Part shown: in pieces, positions 49,199 through 64,000 of the stretch
Layout: each line of letters begins with the position of its first letter
How positions within the stretch are numbered: position 1 is the first letter of the stretch
NCBI RefSeq assembly: GCF_030296675.1
Contig: NZ_AP027736.1
Location: 2,356,001 to 2,420,000, forward strand
Source of the DNA: Demequina sediminis
GTDB taxonomy: Bacteria; Actinomycetota; Actinomycetes; Actinomycetales; Demequinaceae
Length of the DNA stretch: 64,000 nucleotides
Direction: 5' to 3'
Program-made: the position numbers and the translations under genes
Notes under the pieces: generated by a model
Databases searched by the model: none
Told to the model about the DNA's origin: nothing
The model's input: the letters and a program-made list of their open reading frames with translations, nothing else

Positions 49199-50676
49199 CC
49201 GTCATGGTCGCGCTGCCCGCGCTGGGCGCCGGCGTGCTGTGGGCCCTGCCCGCTGCCGCCCGCACTCGTGCGCGTGAGGTGGCGCTCGCCGTCACGGCCA
49301 TCGAGCTCGTGCTCGCCGTCGTCCTGTTCCTCCAGTTCGACACGGCGGCCGCCGGCTCCATCCAGTTCTCCGAGACCTACGCCTGGATCCCGCAGATCGG
49401 CGCGAGCTGGGCGCTCGGCGTCAACGGCATCGGCCTCCTGATGATCGTGCTGGCCGCGATCCTCGTGCCGCTCGTCATCCTCGCGGGATGGCGTCAGGAC
49501 GATGCCCCGGGTCGCCAGACCCACTACCTCGCCCTGATCCTGCTGGGCCAGGCGTTCATGGTCGGTATCTTCGCCGCGCGCGACGTCTTCCTGTTCTACG
49601 TGCTGTTCGAGGCGATGCTCATTCCGCTGTACTTCCTCATCGGCTCGTTCGGCGGCGCGCAGCGCCGCTACGCCGCGGTGAAGTTCCTGCTGTACTCCCT
49701 CGCGGGCGGGCTCGTCATGCTCGTGGGCGTCGTGGCGCTGTACTTCGCTGGCCCCGGCGGCGAGCAGGCCTTCCTCACGGACAACCTCACGGGCCTCGAG
49801 CTGTCGACCACCACCGAGCGGCTGATCTTCCTGGCGTTCTTCTTCGCCTTCGCGATCAAGGCGCCCATGGTCCCCGTGCACACGTGGCTGCCGACCGTCG
49901 CGGAGAACGCACGCCCCGGCACCACGGCGCTCCTGGTCGCGGTGCTCGACAAGATCGGCACGTTCGGCATGATCACGCTCGGCGTCGCGCTGTTCCCCGA
50001 CGCCGCGCGCTGGGCCGCGCCCGCGATCATCGTCTTCGCCGTCATCTCCGTGATCTACGGGGCGCTGCTCGCGATCGGCCAGGTCAACATGCTGCGTCTC
50101 GTGGCCTTCACCTCGGTGAGCCACTTCGGCATCATGGTGCTCGGCATCTTCGCGTTCACGCAGACGTCGATCGAGGGTGCCGCGCTGTACATGTTCAACC
50201 ACGGCCTCTCGACGGGTGCGTTGTTCCTCGTCGTGGGCTTCCTCATCGAGCGCCACGGCACCGCGGATGTCACCGCATACGGCGGACTGCAGCGAGTCGT
50301 CCCTGTCTTCGCAGGCACGTTCCTCGTCATCGGCCTCAGCGCACTCGCGCTGCCGGGACTGTCGCCCTTCGTGTCCGAGATCATGGTGCTCGTGGGCGCG
50401 TTTGGCGTGGCCAAGGTCGCCGTGATCGTGTCCGCGGTCGGCGTGGTGCTGGCCGCCCTCTACGTGTTGCTGACGTACCAGCGGGTCTTCACGGGACCCG
50501 TGCGCGAGGAGCGCGCGTCCACGCCCGAGCTGTCCCTGCGCGAGCGTGCGGTGCTGTGGCCCCTGGTGGGCCTCATGCTCGTGCTCGGATTCCTGCCGGG
50601 CATCGCGCTCGACACCCTGCGTGAGCCCGCCGCGGACCTCGTGTCCATCGTGTCCATCGAGGAGGCTGGCGAGTGA
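49183..50676 (+). CDS. nuoM: NADH-quinone oxidoreductase subunit M
   Basis: 497 aa, ATG 49183. '[17 protein letters not shown]' with the key Glu, '[18 protein letters not shown]', '[20 protein letters not shown]' and '[14 protein letters not shown]' mark the second antiporter-like subunit. About 14 helices. Stop overlaps nuoN by GTGA. Confidence 0.97.
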   Translation: MFPILTVMVALPALGAGVLWALPAAARTRAREVALAVTAIELVLAVVLFLQFDTAAAGSIQFSETYAWIPQIGASWALGVNGIGLLMIVLAAILVPLVILAGWRQDDAPGRQTHYLALILLGQAFMVGIFAARDVFLFYVLFEAMLIPLYFLIGSFGGAQRRYAAVKFLLYSLAGGLVMLVGVVALYFAGPGGEQAFLTDNLTGLELSTTTERLIFLAFFFAFAIKAPMVPVHTWLPTVAENARPGTTALLVAVLDKIGTFGMITLGVALFPDAARWAAPAIIVFAVISVIYGALLAIGQVNMLRLVAFTSVSHFGIMVLGIFAFTQTSIEGAALYMFNHGLSTGALFLVVGFLIERHGTADVTAYGGLQRVVPVFAGTFLVIGLSALALPGLSPFVSEIMVLVGAFGVAKVAVIVSAVGVVLAALYVLLTYQRVFTGPVREERASTPELSLRERAVLWPLVGLMLVLGFLPGIALDTLREPAADLVSIVSIEEAGE

Positions 50677-52253
50677 GCTTCGTGACCCCAGAGATCGCGT
50701 GGGCGCCGCTGGCGCCCGTCATCATCGTGCTCGGCGCGGCCGCGATCGGGATCCTGATCGAGTCGTTCGTGCGCACCCCCGCCACCCGGCGCATCGTCCT
50801 GCTGACGCTGTCCGTCGTGTCTCTCGTGGCCGCGGCGGCGGTCGCCGCGGTGCAGTGGGCGACCCTCGACGGCGCGGGCACGATCGTGCTCGACGGCATG
50901 ATGACCGTCGACCGGCAGGCGCTCGCGTGGCAGATCGTCATCCTCGTCTTCGGGGCGCTCGGCGCGCTGCTGTTTGCCGCGCGCACGCGCGCGGGCGAGG
51001 AGGCGTTCACCCCGCTCGGCTCGGTTGCCCCCGGCACCGCCGAGGAGACCCTCGCGCGTCGCAAGGGCTTCCAGGTGACCGAGGTCTTCCCGCTCGCGCT
51101 GTTCGCGGTGGGCGGCATGATGCTCTTCACCTCGGTGACGGACCTCATCTTCCTGTTCGTCGCGCTCGAGGTGTTCTCGCTGCCGCTGTACATCCTGGTC
51201 GCTCTCGCGCGCAGGCGCCGCTTCCTCTCCCACGAGGGCGCGCTCAAGTACTTCCTGCTCGGGGCGTTCTCGTCGGCGCTGTTCCTGTTCGGCGCCGCGC
51301 TGCTGTACGGCGCGACGGGAGACACGAACTTCGTGCGCGTGTCCGAGGGCATCGCCACGGTGACGGGCCTCGACCCGCTGATCCTCTCCGGCGCCGTGCT
51401 GGTCATGTCGGGACTGTTGTTCAAGCTGGGCGCGGTGCCCTTCCACTCGTGGACCCCCGACGCCTATCAGGGCGCCCCGACTCCGGTCACTGCCTTCATG
51501 GCGGCCGCCACCAAGGCGGCGGCGACCGCGGCGCTCCTCCGCGTGTCGTACGAGGCACTTCACGGCCTCGCGTGGGAGCTGTCGTGGCTCATCTGGACCG
51601 TCGCGATTCTGTCGATGCTGCTGGGCACCGTCGTGGCGCTCGTGCAGACCGAGCTCAAGCGCATGCTCGCGTACTCGTCGATCGCGCACGCGGGCTTCAT
51701 CCTCGTGGCGTTGGCGGGCTTCCCCGCCGATGCCCTCAGCGCACTGCCGTTCTACCTGCTCAGCTACGGACTCGCGACGCTGGGCGCGTTTGCGGTCATC
51801 ACGCAGGTGCGTGAGCGCGGCGAGGACGGCACCGTGCTGGGCGAGGCGACGCGCCTGGGCCAGTGGGCCGGGCTCGGCCACCGCTCGCCGTGGCTCGCGG
51901 GAGCGATGGCGCTGTTCCTGCTCTCGTTCGCCGGCATTCCGCTGACCGCGGGCTTCGTGGGCAAGTTCGTGGCGTTCTCCGCCGCGATGTCCGAGGGCGC
52001 GTGGCCGCTCGTGCTCGTCGCTGTCATCGCGTCCGCCGCCGCCGCATTCTTTTACGTGCGCCTCATCGTGCTCATGTTCCTCACGGACGTTCCCGAGGGC
52101 CAGGAGGACGCGGTCGAGGTTGACCACAGCCCGCTCGCGCGCGCCGTGGTGGCCATCACGGTGATCGGCGTGGTGCTGCTCGGCATCGTGCCCGGCCCCG
52201 TGCTGTCGCTGTTCGAGAACGCCGGCGTGCTGCTGCTCGGCGCGGCGGGCTAG
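50673..52253 (+). CDS. nuoN: NADH-quinone oxidoreductase subunit N
   Basis: 526 aa from GTG 50673. 'FLFVALEVFSLPLYILVALA' (Glu), 'GALKYFLLGAFSSALFLFG', 'GAVPFHSWTPDAYQGAPTPV' and 'LKRMLAYSSIAHAGF' identify the third antiporter-like subunit. Last nuo gene; the prenyl synthase starts two bases after its stop. Confidence 0.97.
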   Translation: MSFVTPEIAWAPLAPVIIVLGAAAIGILIESFVRTPATRRIVLLTLSVVSLVAAAAVAAVQWATLDGAGTIVLDGMMTVDRQALAWQIVILVFGALGALLFAARTRAGEEAFTPLGSVAPGTAEETLARRKGFQVTEVFPLALFAVGGMMLFTSVTDLIFLFVALEVFSLPLYILVALARRRRFLSHEGALKYFLLGAFSSALFLFGAALLYGATGDTNFVRVSEGIATVTGLDPLILSGAVLVMSGLLFKLGAVPFHSWTPDAYQGAPTPVTAFMAAATKAAATAALLRVSYEALHGLAWELSWLIWTVAILSMLLGTVVALVQTELKRMLAYSSIAHAGFILVALAGFPADALSALPFYLLSYGLATLGAFAVITQVRERGEDGTVLGEATRLGQWAGLGHRSPWLAGAMALFLLSFAGIPLTAGFVGKFVAFSAAMSEGAWPLVLVAVIASAAAAFFYVRLIVLMFLTDVPEGQEDAVEVDHSPLARAVVAITVIGVVLLGIVPGPVLSLFENAGVLLLGAAG

Positions 52254-52255
52254 TC

Positions 52256-53256
52256 ATGTCCTCGCTCGCGATCGACGACTCCGCGCTGGCGGAGGTGCTG
52301 CAGCCGCGGCTCGCGTTGGTCGAGGAGAGGCTGCGCGACGCCGTCGCGCAGTCCGACACCCTCGCCGATGCCACGTCGCGGCACCTGGTCGACGCGGGCG
52401 GCAAGAGGCTGCGCCCGATGCTCGTGCTGTTGTGCGCGCAGCTGGGCGACGGGGCTCGCCCCGAGGTGCTCGACGCCGCCGTGGTGGTCGAACTCACGCA
52501 CCTCGCGACGCTGTATCACGACGACGTCATGGACTCCGCCCCCACGCGCCGCGGCGCGCCCGCGGCACACGAGGTGTGGGGCAACTCGGTCGCGATCCTC
52601 ACGGGTGACCTGCTGTTCGCGCGCGCGTCGCGTGTGGTCGCCGGGCTGGGGCCGCAGGCCGTGCGCATCCAGGCCGAGACGTTCGAGCGCCTGTGCCTCG
52701 GCCAGCTCCACGAGACGGTGGGCGCCGCCGAGGGCGACGACCCGGTGGACTTCTACTTGCAGGTGCTCGCGGACAAGACCGCATCCCTCATCGCGACCTC
52801 CGCGCGCTTTGGCGCGATGTTCGGCGGCTGCCCGGTGGGCGTGGTCGACCAGGTGACGAGCTACGGGGAGTATGCGGGCGTCGCGTTCCAGCTCGCGGAC
52901 GACGTCATCGACGTCCGCTCGGACGCCGCGACCACCGGCAAGACGCCGGGCACGGACCTGCGCGAGGGCGTCCCGACGATGCCCGTGTTGTTGCTGCGCC
53001 GCCGGGTGGCGGCGGGCGGCCCGGGGTCGAGGCCGACCGCGCTCTTCTCGAGGCGATCGACGGGGACCTGTCGGACGATGCCGTGCTCGCCGACGTGGTG
53101 GCGCGCCTCGCGGCCCACCCCGTGGTCGACGAGACCGCGGCGCTCGCGCGCGAGTGGGCGTCGCGTGCGGCCCAGGCGATCGCGCCGCTGCCCGAGGGTG
53201 ACGTCAAGGCGGCGCTGGTGGCCTTCTCCGAGGCGCTCGTCGCCCGCGCGGCCTGA
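52256..53256 (+). CDS. Long-chain polyprenyl diphosphate synthase (one frame break)
   Basis: 333 aa after adding one G to a G4 run (53023-53026); as read the product would end in unrelated sequence at 53287. Head-to-tail prenyltransferase motifs: 'GGKRLRPMLVLL', first Asp-rich 'LATLYHDDVMDSAPTRRG', 'GQLHETVGA' and second 'FQLADDVIDVRSD' with 'GKTPGTDLREG'. Residues before the first motif fit a long-chain (C40-C50) enzyme. Likely makes the menaquinone side chain, which suits its place at the end of the men-nuo block. Confidence 0.9.
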
Positions 53257-53270
53257 CCCGCCGCCGCCCG

Positions 53271-54221
53271 CTACACGGGCTCGGTGACGGCTCCCGACTG
53301 CGCGGCCAGCGGGTCGCGCACGCGCGAGCGGGCGCGCCACGAGTCGATCGTGATGATCACCAGCGCGACCCATACCAGCGCGAAGCCCGCCCAGCGTCCC
53401 GCGGGCATCGGCTCGTGGAAGTACCAGACCGCGAGCGCGAACGTCATGGTGGGCGCGATGTACTGCAACAATCCCGACACGTTGAGCGGCAGCCTGCGGG
53501 CTCCCGCCGCGAACACCAGCAGCGCACCTGCCGTCCACGTGCCGGTCGTGAGCAGTAGCGCATCGTGCCAGCCGCCCAGGCCCTCGGCGCCGCGTGCGAA
53601 GAGCGTCGCCTGTCCGGACACACCCACCCACGCGAGCACTCCTATCGCGAGCGGCAACTGCACCGCGGTCTCGACGGTCAGTCCGGTGAGGGCATCGACG
53701 CGGTGGCCCACGTCCTTCTTGACGAACGAGTAGATCGCGAAGCTGAACGCGAGCGCGAGAGAGATCCAGGGCAGCCCGCCCATCTCGACCGCGAGCACCG
53801 CGACGGCGAGCGCGGCGACCCCGATCGCGACGACCTGCAGTCGCCGCAACCGCTCACCCAGCAGCACCACGCCCAGGGCGACGGTGATGAGGGGATTGAT
53901 GTAGTACCCAAGCGAGGTCTGCGCGACGCGGTCGGTCACGACGGCGTAGACCATCACGCCCCAGTTGACCGCGATCACCAGTGAGGCCACCGCGAGCCGC
54001 GCCATCACGCGTCGATCGCGCACCACGGAGACAATCCGCGCCCAGCCGCGCACGAAGGGCACGATCGCGAGGCACACGACGAGCGAGGACACCGACCTCC
54101 ACGCCACGATCTCGAACGCTCCGGCAGGCTCGAGGGCGGCCATGAAGATCGGGAAGAGCCCCCAGATGAAGTACGCGGAGGCGCCGTAGAGCAGGCCGCG
54201 GCGGTCGAGGGCAGGGGTCAC
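53271..54221 (-). CDS. rarD: RarD-type EamA permease
   Basis: 316 aa, ten membrane helices in two EamA halves. 'GLLYGASAYFIWGLFPIFMA', 'SLGYYINPLITVALGVVLLG' and 'GLLQYIAPTMTFALAVWYFH' are characteristic of RarD proteins, named from a chloramphenicol-sensitive phenotype; substrate unknown. GTG start at 54221. Converges on the prenyl synthase with 14 bases between, where GCCCG/CGGGC forms a small hairpin (53266-53280). Confidence 0.88.
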   Translation of the reverse strand: MTPALDRRGLLYGASAYFIWGLFPIFMAALEPAGAFEIVAWRSVSSLVVCLAIVPFVRGWARIVSVVRDRRVMARLAVASLVIAVNWGVMVYAVVTDRVAQTSLGYYINPLITVALGVVLLGERLRRLQVVAIGVAALAVAVLAVEMGGLPWISLALAFSFAIYSFVKKDVGHRVDALTGLTVETAVQLPLAIGVLAWVGVSGQATLFARGAEGLGGWHDALLLTTGTWTAGALLVFAAGARRLPLNVSGLLQYIAPTMTFALAVWYFHEPMPAGRWAGFALVWVALVIITIDSWRARSRVRDPLAAQSGAVTEPV

Positions 54222-54239
54222 GCTGCGATTGTTGCACCA

Positions 54240-54265
54240 GGTGGCACCCCGGGATCAGGGCCACC
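54240..54265 (-). terminator. Hairpin after the GH81 gene
   Basis: GGTGGC (54240-54245) pairs with GCCACC (54260-54265), 19 bases beyond the GH81 stop in its direction of transcription and 19 before the rarD start. It may end the glucan operon. No T-run. Confidence 0.4.
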
Positions 54266-54283
54266 GTCCCTGAACTGGCACCG

Positions 54284-56309
54284 CTACCCGGTGCCGCCGG
54301 ACCCCGCCGCCGCGATCCACGCGAGCAGCCACGTGCGGGACACCGCGCCGTCGATCGCCTCCGTGGGGAGCTCGACCGCCTCGCGCCACGCCGCCTCGCG
54401 CTGTTCGGGGCCAGCGAGCGCCCGGTACATGAGCAGGTAGTCGGCGAACTGGGTCGGGGTGGCGTCGCCCCACGCCTCCTCGACGGACGCGACGATGCGC
54501 GCGGGATCCACCGCGGACAGGTAGGCGGGCGCCGCGGGGTGGGCGGGGATGATCTGGATCGCGAGCATCGCGGCGGGATCCGCGCTGAACCAGGTCGCGT
54601 AGTCGCGCTTCGCGCCCCACTCGATCGCGACGATTCCATGCGCGTAGCCGTCGAGACCGGTGAGGTCAGGAGCGAGCCACAGGCGCCGGGCCGCCTCCGA
54701 CTCGGCCGCGAGCATCCACCTCGCGGACTCCTCGAGGGCGAGGTCGCCGCGTACCGCGGCCCACAGAGCCACCGCGTTGTGGGCGAGCACCGCCTCCGAG
54801 CTGGACTCCTGATTGTTGCCGTCGGCGAAGGGGCTGAATCCAGAGGCCCACGAGTGTCCTGCGACCGGGTCGAAGGCCCGTCGCACCGGGAACGCGTCCG
54901 ACGTGCCCGGCGCGGCGATGTCCTCCGCGACAAGGTCCATCACGGGACCGATGCGCGCGGCCAGGTCACCGTCGCGTGCGCCCGCGACGGCCGCGGCATA
55001 GAGCAGGTAGCCGTAGTGGAAGTGGTGGTCGTTGAAGGCCTCGGATCCGAATGCCGTCGCGAGCCCGACCACCCCGCGCAGCTCCCCGTCGTACGTGAAG
55101 CACCGCTCGGCGCGCGTGCGACAGCCGTCGGGATCGGCCCACAGGTCGAGCTGCTCGGCCAGCCGTGCGTGGAGATCGGCCGCGATCGCGTCCTCGCCCA
55201 GGGCATCGGCCACCGCGAGCAGGGTCGCGAGCCGGTAGAGGGCCTTCGACCCGAAGTAGGTGTCGGCGGGCAACTCCGCCTCCCCGGCATCCGCCCGCAG
55301 CGCCGCGACGATCTGCTCGCGCTGCGCCTCCGTGATCTGGGACAGGTCGAGCGCGGCGGACGGCTCGACGAGCGGCACGTCCCAGGTGACGGACGATGCC
55401 GTGCACACCGCGTACGAGCCATGGATGGTGGCGTACGTGCCCAGGCCACAGTCAAGCCCCGCCGCGCGGCTCTCGGGGACCGCCACGACCGTGGGCCGAG
55501 TGCCGTAGGACACCGAGGTCGTGGCCGCGTCGCCGAGCGCGAATCCGGCCTCGGCGCCACGCGGGACGTCCCCCAGCGCCGCGGCGAACGCCCGCGCGGA
55601 CCCGCCCGCGGGGACGGCGAAGACATGTGCCGAGCCGCCGGGGTCGAGGCTCACCTCGTCGCCGTCGATCGAGCCGCGCGCGACGGCGACCGCGTACTCC
55701 GTGCCGTCGACGGTGGCCGTGGCGAGGGTCTCGTCGACGGCTGCAAACGTCGTGCCGAGGGTCAGCACGGCGCCGCCGGTCGACTCGAGCCCCACCGCGG
55801 GTACGCCCTGCGCGAGCGTCACGTTGACGGGACCGAGCGCGACCGTGACCGCGACCGGCGTCGCCTCGACCACCTCGCCATACCCCGACGCGCCCGCGAT
55901 CGTGAGCGACACCGCGTCGACGGCGGGCGCGAGGATCACATCCGCGCTCGCGACGGGCCGGGTGAGGCCGAGTGAGACGCCGCCGTCGAGCATCCTTACC
56001 GACAGCGGCGCGGGGAACACCGGCAGGCCCGGCTCGCCGAACGCGAGGGCCGAGTACCACCGGTTCGTGGGTGGCACCACGCCGTCCGCGATGCGCTGCG
56101 GGATGTCCTGCGCCGCCGCGTCGGGAAGGATGCTGGGGTCGGGGGTCGACGCGCGCCGCGGGCACCGTCACGGGGGTGGCCGGCTCGGGGGACGGTTCCG
56201 TGCTTGCCGAGGGGCCGGGCGGCCGGCCGCCCCCGTCGCACGCCGTCACCGCGAACGCCATCGCGAGCGCGATCGCGAGGACGGCGGCAGCCGCGGGCCG
56301 CCGGCTCAC
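54284..56309 (-). CDS. GH81 endo-beta-1,3-glucanase-like lipoprotein (one frame break)
   Basis: About 675 aa from GTG 56309, which overlaps the upstream stop. The signal peptide ends in a lipobox 'AVTACDGGG' and is followed by a Ser/Pro/Glu spacer. Near 56135-56145 the frame moves by +1: either one extra base or two lost in adjacent C runs of the coding strand; 'VDPDPSILPDAAAQDIPQRI' results from removing one. GH81 features: 'PPTNRWYSALAFGE', 'FGSEAFNDHHFHYGYLLYAA', 'GHSWASGFSPFADGNNQESS' with the catalytic Glu pair region. Probably trims or releases beta-1,3-glucan made by the neighbouring synthase. Confidence 0.82.
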
Positions 56310-57031
56310 AGCCCGACCCTCCTCGCGAGGTCGTCCAGGGCATCGGACACCCCCGCCAGCACGCCGTCGTCACGCAGGTGCATGGTGGCCTCCAGGGGCG
56401 TGCCGGGGCGCATGAGGCCCGTGGGATCCGACTCGACCAGGGCGTCCGAGTCGACGCGGACGTCGACATGCGCCGCGCCCTCGATGGTGCTCACGGACAG
56501 GTCGGCGATCGTGCCGGTGATCTCGCGGCCGTCCGGCAGCCTGAGGTCGACGGAGGCGCCGTCCTCGATGCGAGCGAAGTCCCGCGGCGAGAGGATGAAG
56601 CTAGCGGTCGCGAACAGCGAGCCCGTGCGGTCGATGGTCGCGATGACCCCGCCCGATCCCGCGTAGGCGCCCTGGTCGACCATGAGCGCGGAGACGGTCC
56701 CCGACACGGACGCCCGCACGAGCAGGGTCCCGTCGGCGTCCACCGCGGCGCCCTCACCCGCCACCAGCCCGAGCTCGACGTCTCGCGCGAGCGACAAGCT
56801 CTCGATCTCGAACAGGCGATCGCCCTCTGCGACCGTATCGCCCTCGGCGACGTGCCGCTCGACCACGAGGCCGCCGTAGTCGGTGCCCACGTCCACGTGC
56901 TCGGCCTCGATCTGGGAGGAGGAACTGAGCACCTGAGTCTGGCGCTGGTTGAAGATCACGGTGAGGGCCGCGACCACGACCAGCACGGCGACGAGTCCGA
57001 AGAACAGTTTCACCCGGCTTCCCCATGTCAT
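56306..57031 (-). CDS. Membrane-fusion / HlyD-like protein of a glucan synthase
   Basis: 241 aa. One N-terminal helix ('VKLFFGLVAVLVVVAALTVI') then an extracytoplasmic part with two half-lipoyl strands ('YGGLVVERHVAEGDTVAEGD' and 'VRASVSGTVSALMVDQGAYA') and a beta-barrel-like C-terminus with 'PTGLMRPGTPLEATMHLRDD'. Related periplasmic partners (Alg44- or HlyD-like) accompany GT2 synthases in polysaccharide export. Its ATG overlaps the synthase stop and its stop overlaps the GH81 GTG, so the three genes are co-translated. Confidence 0.8.
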   Translation of the reverse strand: MTWGSRVKLFFGLVAVLVVVAALTVIFNQRQTQVLSSSSQIEAEHVDVGTDYGGLVVERHVAEGDTVAEGDRLFEIESLSLARDVELGLVAGEGAAVDADGTLLVRASVSGTVSALMVDQGAYAGSGGVIATIDRTGSLFATASFILSPRDFARIEDGASVDLRLPDGREITGTIADLSVSTIEGAAHVDVRVDSDALVESDPTGLMRPGTPLEATMHLRDDGVLAGVSDALDDLARRVGL

Positions 57032-58841
57032 GTCCGCAGCTCCTTCTCATGCGCCGTCTCGGTAGGGCGGCGGGCGCGTCGCGCGTGGGGCGTTCCTCGG
57101 GCCCGAGCACCGTGGCCCAGGCCGGGGTCCGTGTGGGGTTCGGGGTGGGCGCCGGCCGGGGTGCCGCCTCGGTGCCCGGGGCGGCGGCCGGTCGCGCGAC
57201 CACGACCGTGGGCCCGGTCGCGGGCTCGGCGGGTGCGGGCGGCAGGGTGATGTGGGCGTGCCCGGCGCGACCGCGGCGGAGCTCGCGAGCCTCGCGCGCG
57301 GCCGCCATCAGGAACGCGCCGAGGATCACCGTGTTGGTGAGGTTCCACGCCGTCGCGAGTGTCGGCACCCCGTTGCCCCAGTCCCGCCATACCGCGACCA
57401 CCGACGTCAGCGCGAGGAAGACGAAGAAGAGCACCTGCGGCACGATGAACGTGAACGGCGACGCGCCGCGGGCCGTCCCCGTGGACTGCCACCCCACGTC
57501 GCGGTGGGTGAAGGCGTTGACGAGCGCCTTGAGGTAGATCGGGAACGACACCGCCGCGAGCGTGAGGGTCTGCCAGCGGAAGGAGCCGAGGGTGAACCAC
57601 GCGAGGCCGATCTGCATGAGGTAGAAACCGGCGTAGTAGAGGAACCAGGTGCCCACGGAGATCGACAGGTCCATGGGGCGCAGGTCGAGGTAGATCTCGA
57701 GCGGAGGCACCAGCAAGAGCAGCAGCGGCGTGATGCCCGTGAGGTAGAACGTCGCGGTCACGAAGTACTGGATGCGCTGATCCGCGCTGAGGCGCCTGCG
57801 CGGGCTCAGCGGATGGTGCGTGAAGAGGATCTCGAAGCCGCCCGTCGCCCAGCGCAGCTGCTGCTTGGCATACGCCTCCACCGTCTCGGGGGCATCCCCG
57901 ATCGCGAGGACGGTCGGGATGTAGACCGATCTCCATCCCTGCTCGTGAAGCACGAGCGAGGTCCACACGTCCTCGGACTTCGAGTCCGTGTAGATGCCGC
58001 CAACGGCATCAATTGCGGCGCGTCGGAAGACCACGTTGGTGCCGACGCAGAACGCGGCGTTGAAGCGATTCCGCCCGGGCTGCACGAACCGGTAGAAGAC
58101 CGCCTGCATGTAGCCCGCACCCTTGGCGATCGTGGTGTGCAGGTTGCCATAGGTCTGCGGCGTCTGCACGAACGCGACCGCGTCGTCGGCGAAGAACGGC
58201 ATGGTCTCGTGGAGGAACGCGGGGTCGGGGACGAAGTCCGCGTCGAAGACGGCGAAGAAGTCGCCCCGCGCGAGCGTGAGCGCGTGATTGACGTTGCCCG
58301 CCTTGGCGCCGCCCGAGCTCAGCCGCCTCACGTATCGCGCGCCGAGCTCGGCCGCGAGATCGCGGATCTGATCGCTACGGCCGTCGTCGAGCACCCACGT
58401 GCGGTGGCGGCCGCGAATCGCCACGGCCGCGGCGACCGTGCGGCGCACCACCTCGACATCCTCGCCGTAGACGGTGACGAAGACGTCGACGGTCACGCGA
58501 CGCCCCGCGATCTCGAGGGGCCACTGGGTGGGGTCTCCCGCGCCGGAGCGGCCGAAGAGCGCGTCGCGAGCACGGTGATACGTGAAGTCACGCGGATCGT
58601 TGCCGCCGGCGAGGATGGTCCACATCGACAGCAGGGCGTGGAAGACCAGGATCGACTCGGCCGAGATCACCAGCACCCACGGGATCACGTCGCCCCGGTT
58701 CGCGGGGTTGAGCAGGAACGCCGAGTACACGAGGATGCCGAGCGTGGCGACGAGCACGAGCAGCGTCATCACCGGGGACTGCTGAACCGAGGAGCGCGCG
58801 GCGCCCGTGGGTGCGCGACGGTCGGGCGCGGGAGACGTCAC
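57028..58841 (-). CDS. Cellulose/curdlan-synthase-like GT2 membrane protein (probable frame break)
   Basis: About 604 aa from GTG 58841 (SD GAGGAGAAG). Two N-terminal helices, then the cytoplasmic GT-A domain: 'FVTVYGEDVEVVRRTV', 'WVLDDGRSD' (Asp), 'FFAVFDADFVPDP' (D-x-D), 'SKSEDVWTSLVLHEQGW' (acceptor Asp) and 'YAKQQLRWATGGFEILF' (QxxRW), followed by six helices and a Pro/Ala-rich tail. One missing base near 57065-57075 hides the natural end 'PTETAHEKELRT', whose TGA overlaps the next ATG. With a GH81 enzyme downstream the product is probably a beta-1,3-glucan, which is inference. Confidence 0.85.
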
Positions 58842-58861
58842 GATCTTCTCCTCTCGAGGAG

Positions 58862-58875
58862 CGCAAGCGCTTGCG
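58862..58875. promoter_or_regulatory. LacI-type operator, glucan-synthase side
   Basis: Perfect 14-bp palindrome CGCAAGCGCTTGCG, 20 bases upstream of the GT2 GTG. It shares the core GCAAGCGCTTGC with the site at 59055. LacI-family sugar regulators bind palindromes with a central CG of this kind. Its position suggests repression or control of the glucan operon. Confidence 0.7.
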
Positions 58876-59053
58876 AGGATGAGGTGGAGATCGACGTCTG
58901 CGGCGGTGGCGCACCCGAGGGGCGCCCTGCGGTGCCGGGTCGTGAAGCGTTCCGGCTGGCCCACTGTACCCACAAAGGGGACGAATCGGTCAAGAGGGGC
59001 GCGGAAACCACCTTCTGCTACGGCCGAGCCGCCGCACGCGCCGCCGGATGGGC

Positions 59054-59082
59054 TTGCAAGCGCTTGCATATCTGGCTAGGCT
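59054..59082 (+). promoter_or_regulatory. Promoter of the amylase-pullulanase gene
   Basis: -35 TTGCAA (59054-59059), 17-bp spacer, -10 TAGGCT (59077-59082). The LacI-type palindrome at 59055-59068 covers the -35 box and part of the spacer, so a bound repressor would block RNA polymerase. Confidence 0.65.
59055..59068. promoter_or_regulatory. LacI-type operator, amylase side
   Basis: Perfect 14-bp palindrome TGCAAGCGCTTGCA. It matches the form of operators bound by maltose-type LacI regulators in actinobacteria (general knowledge; no regulator gene is in the window). Paired with the site at 58862, 193 bp apart centre to centre, so looping is possible. Confidence 0.75.
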
Positions 59083-59136
59083 CGCCGACGATCGACCAGA
59101 TCACCATCACACCGTCGTGATCGGGCCCACACCGTC

Positions 59137-64000
<4,864 letters not shown>

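Noticed and set aside
53257..53287. Longer C-terminus of the prenyl synthase
   Set aside because: The extension exists only because of the frame break at 53023; the restored frame ends at 53256 with a family-like helix.

Overview
High-GC DNA with many GTG and TTG starts, tightly overlapping genes, a nuoA-N complex I operon, a MenBCDFJ menaquinone set and leaderless-type promoters (-10 TANNNT about six bases before the start codon) points to an actinobacterium, most likely in or near the Micrococcales. The genus cannot be set from the sequence alone. No rRNA, tRNA or CRISPR array was seen.

1-12976 (mostly minus strand) is an exopolysaccharide operon: Wzy-like polymerase, glycosyltransferase, SGNH hydrolase, two more glycosyltransferases and a flippase that runs off the left edge. 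Between the SGNH gene and a glycosyltransferase sits a four-level nested insertion-sequence array (3645-9402): an IS1634-type element carries an IS256-type element, which carries two opposed ISL3-type halves joined by an IS3-type element. The outer element is flanked by a perfect 130-bp direct repeat, read here as an unusually long target duplication.

13237-23961 (plus strand) is a surface and regulatory island: a Wzz/BY-kinase, an NTP_transf_5-type nucleotidyltransferase, a fusion of a catalytically degenerate low-molecular-weight phosphatase to an HPr-kinase-like ATPase, three PqqD/RRE-like small proteins, two Tat-signal proteins (one split by an intact IS256-type element, one a pseudogene), a 49-residue membrane peptide and an acyltransferase-SGNH protein. 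The nucleotidyltransferase, HprK-like ATPase and PqqD trio is the best candidate here for an uncharacterised peptide- or surface-modification system. A second IS1634-type element and two head-to-head IS3 remnants close the island (24084-27027).

27154-53256 is a respiratory block: a DUF3048 lipoprotein, menB, menC, menD, an isochorismate synthase fused to a methyltransferase, an FAD sugar-alcohol/lactone oxidase, menJ, nuoA-N and a polyprenyl diphosphate synthase. Together these make menaquinone and the complex that reduces it. 53271-58841 (minus strand) holds rarD and a beta-glucan synthase operon (GT2, membrane-fusion protein, GH81 lipoprotein). Facing it across two LacI-type palindromes is a very large secreted amylase-pullulanase that runs off the right edge.

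About twenty reading-frame breaks occur in otherwise well-conserved genes, including nuoE, nuoG, menB, menC and menD. All but one are single-base losses, and most fall in G or C runs. They look like systematic undercalling in the assembly rather than gene decay, so these genes are annotated as functional CDS with the break noted.
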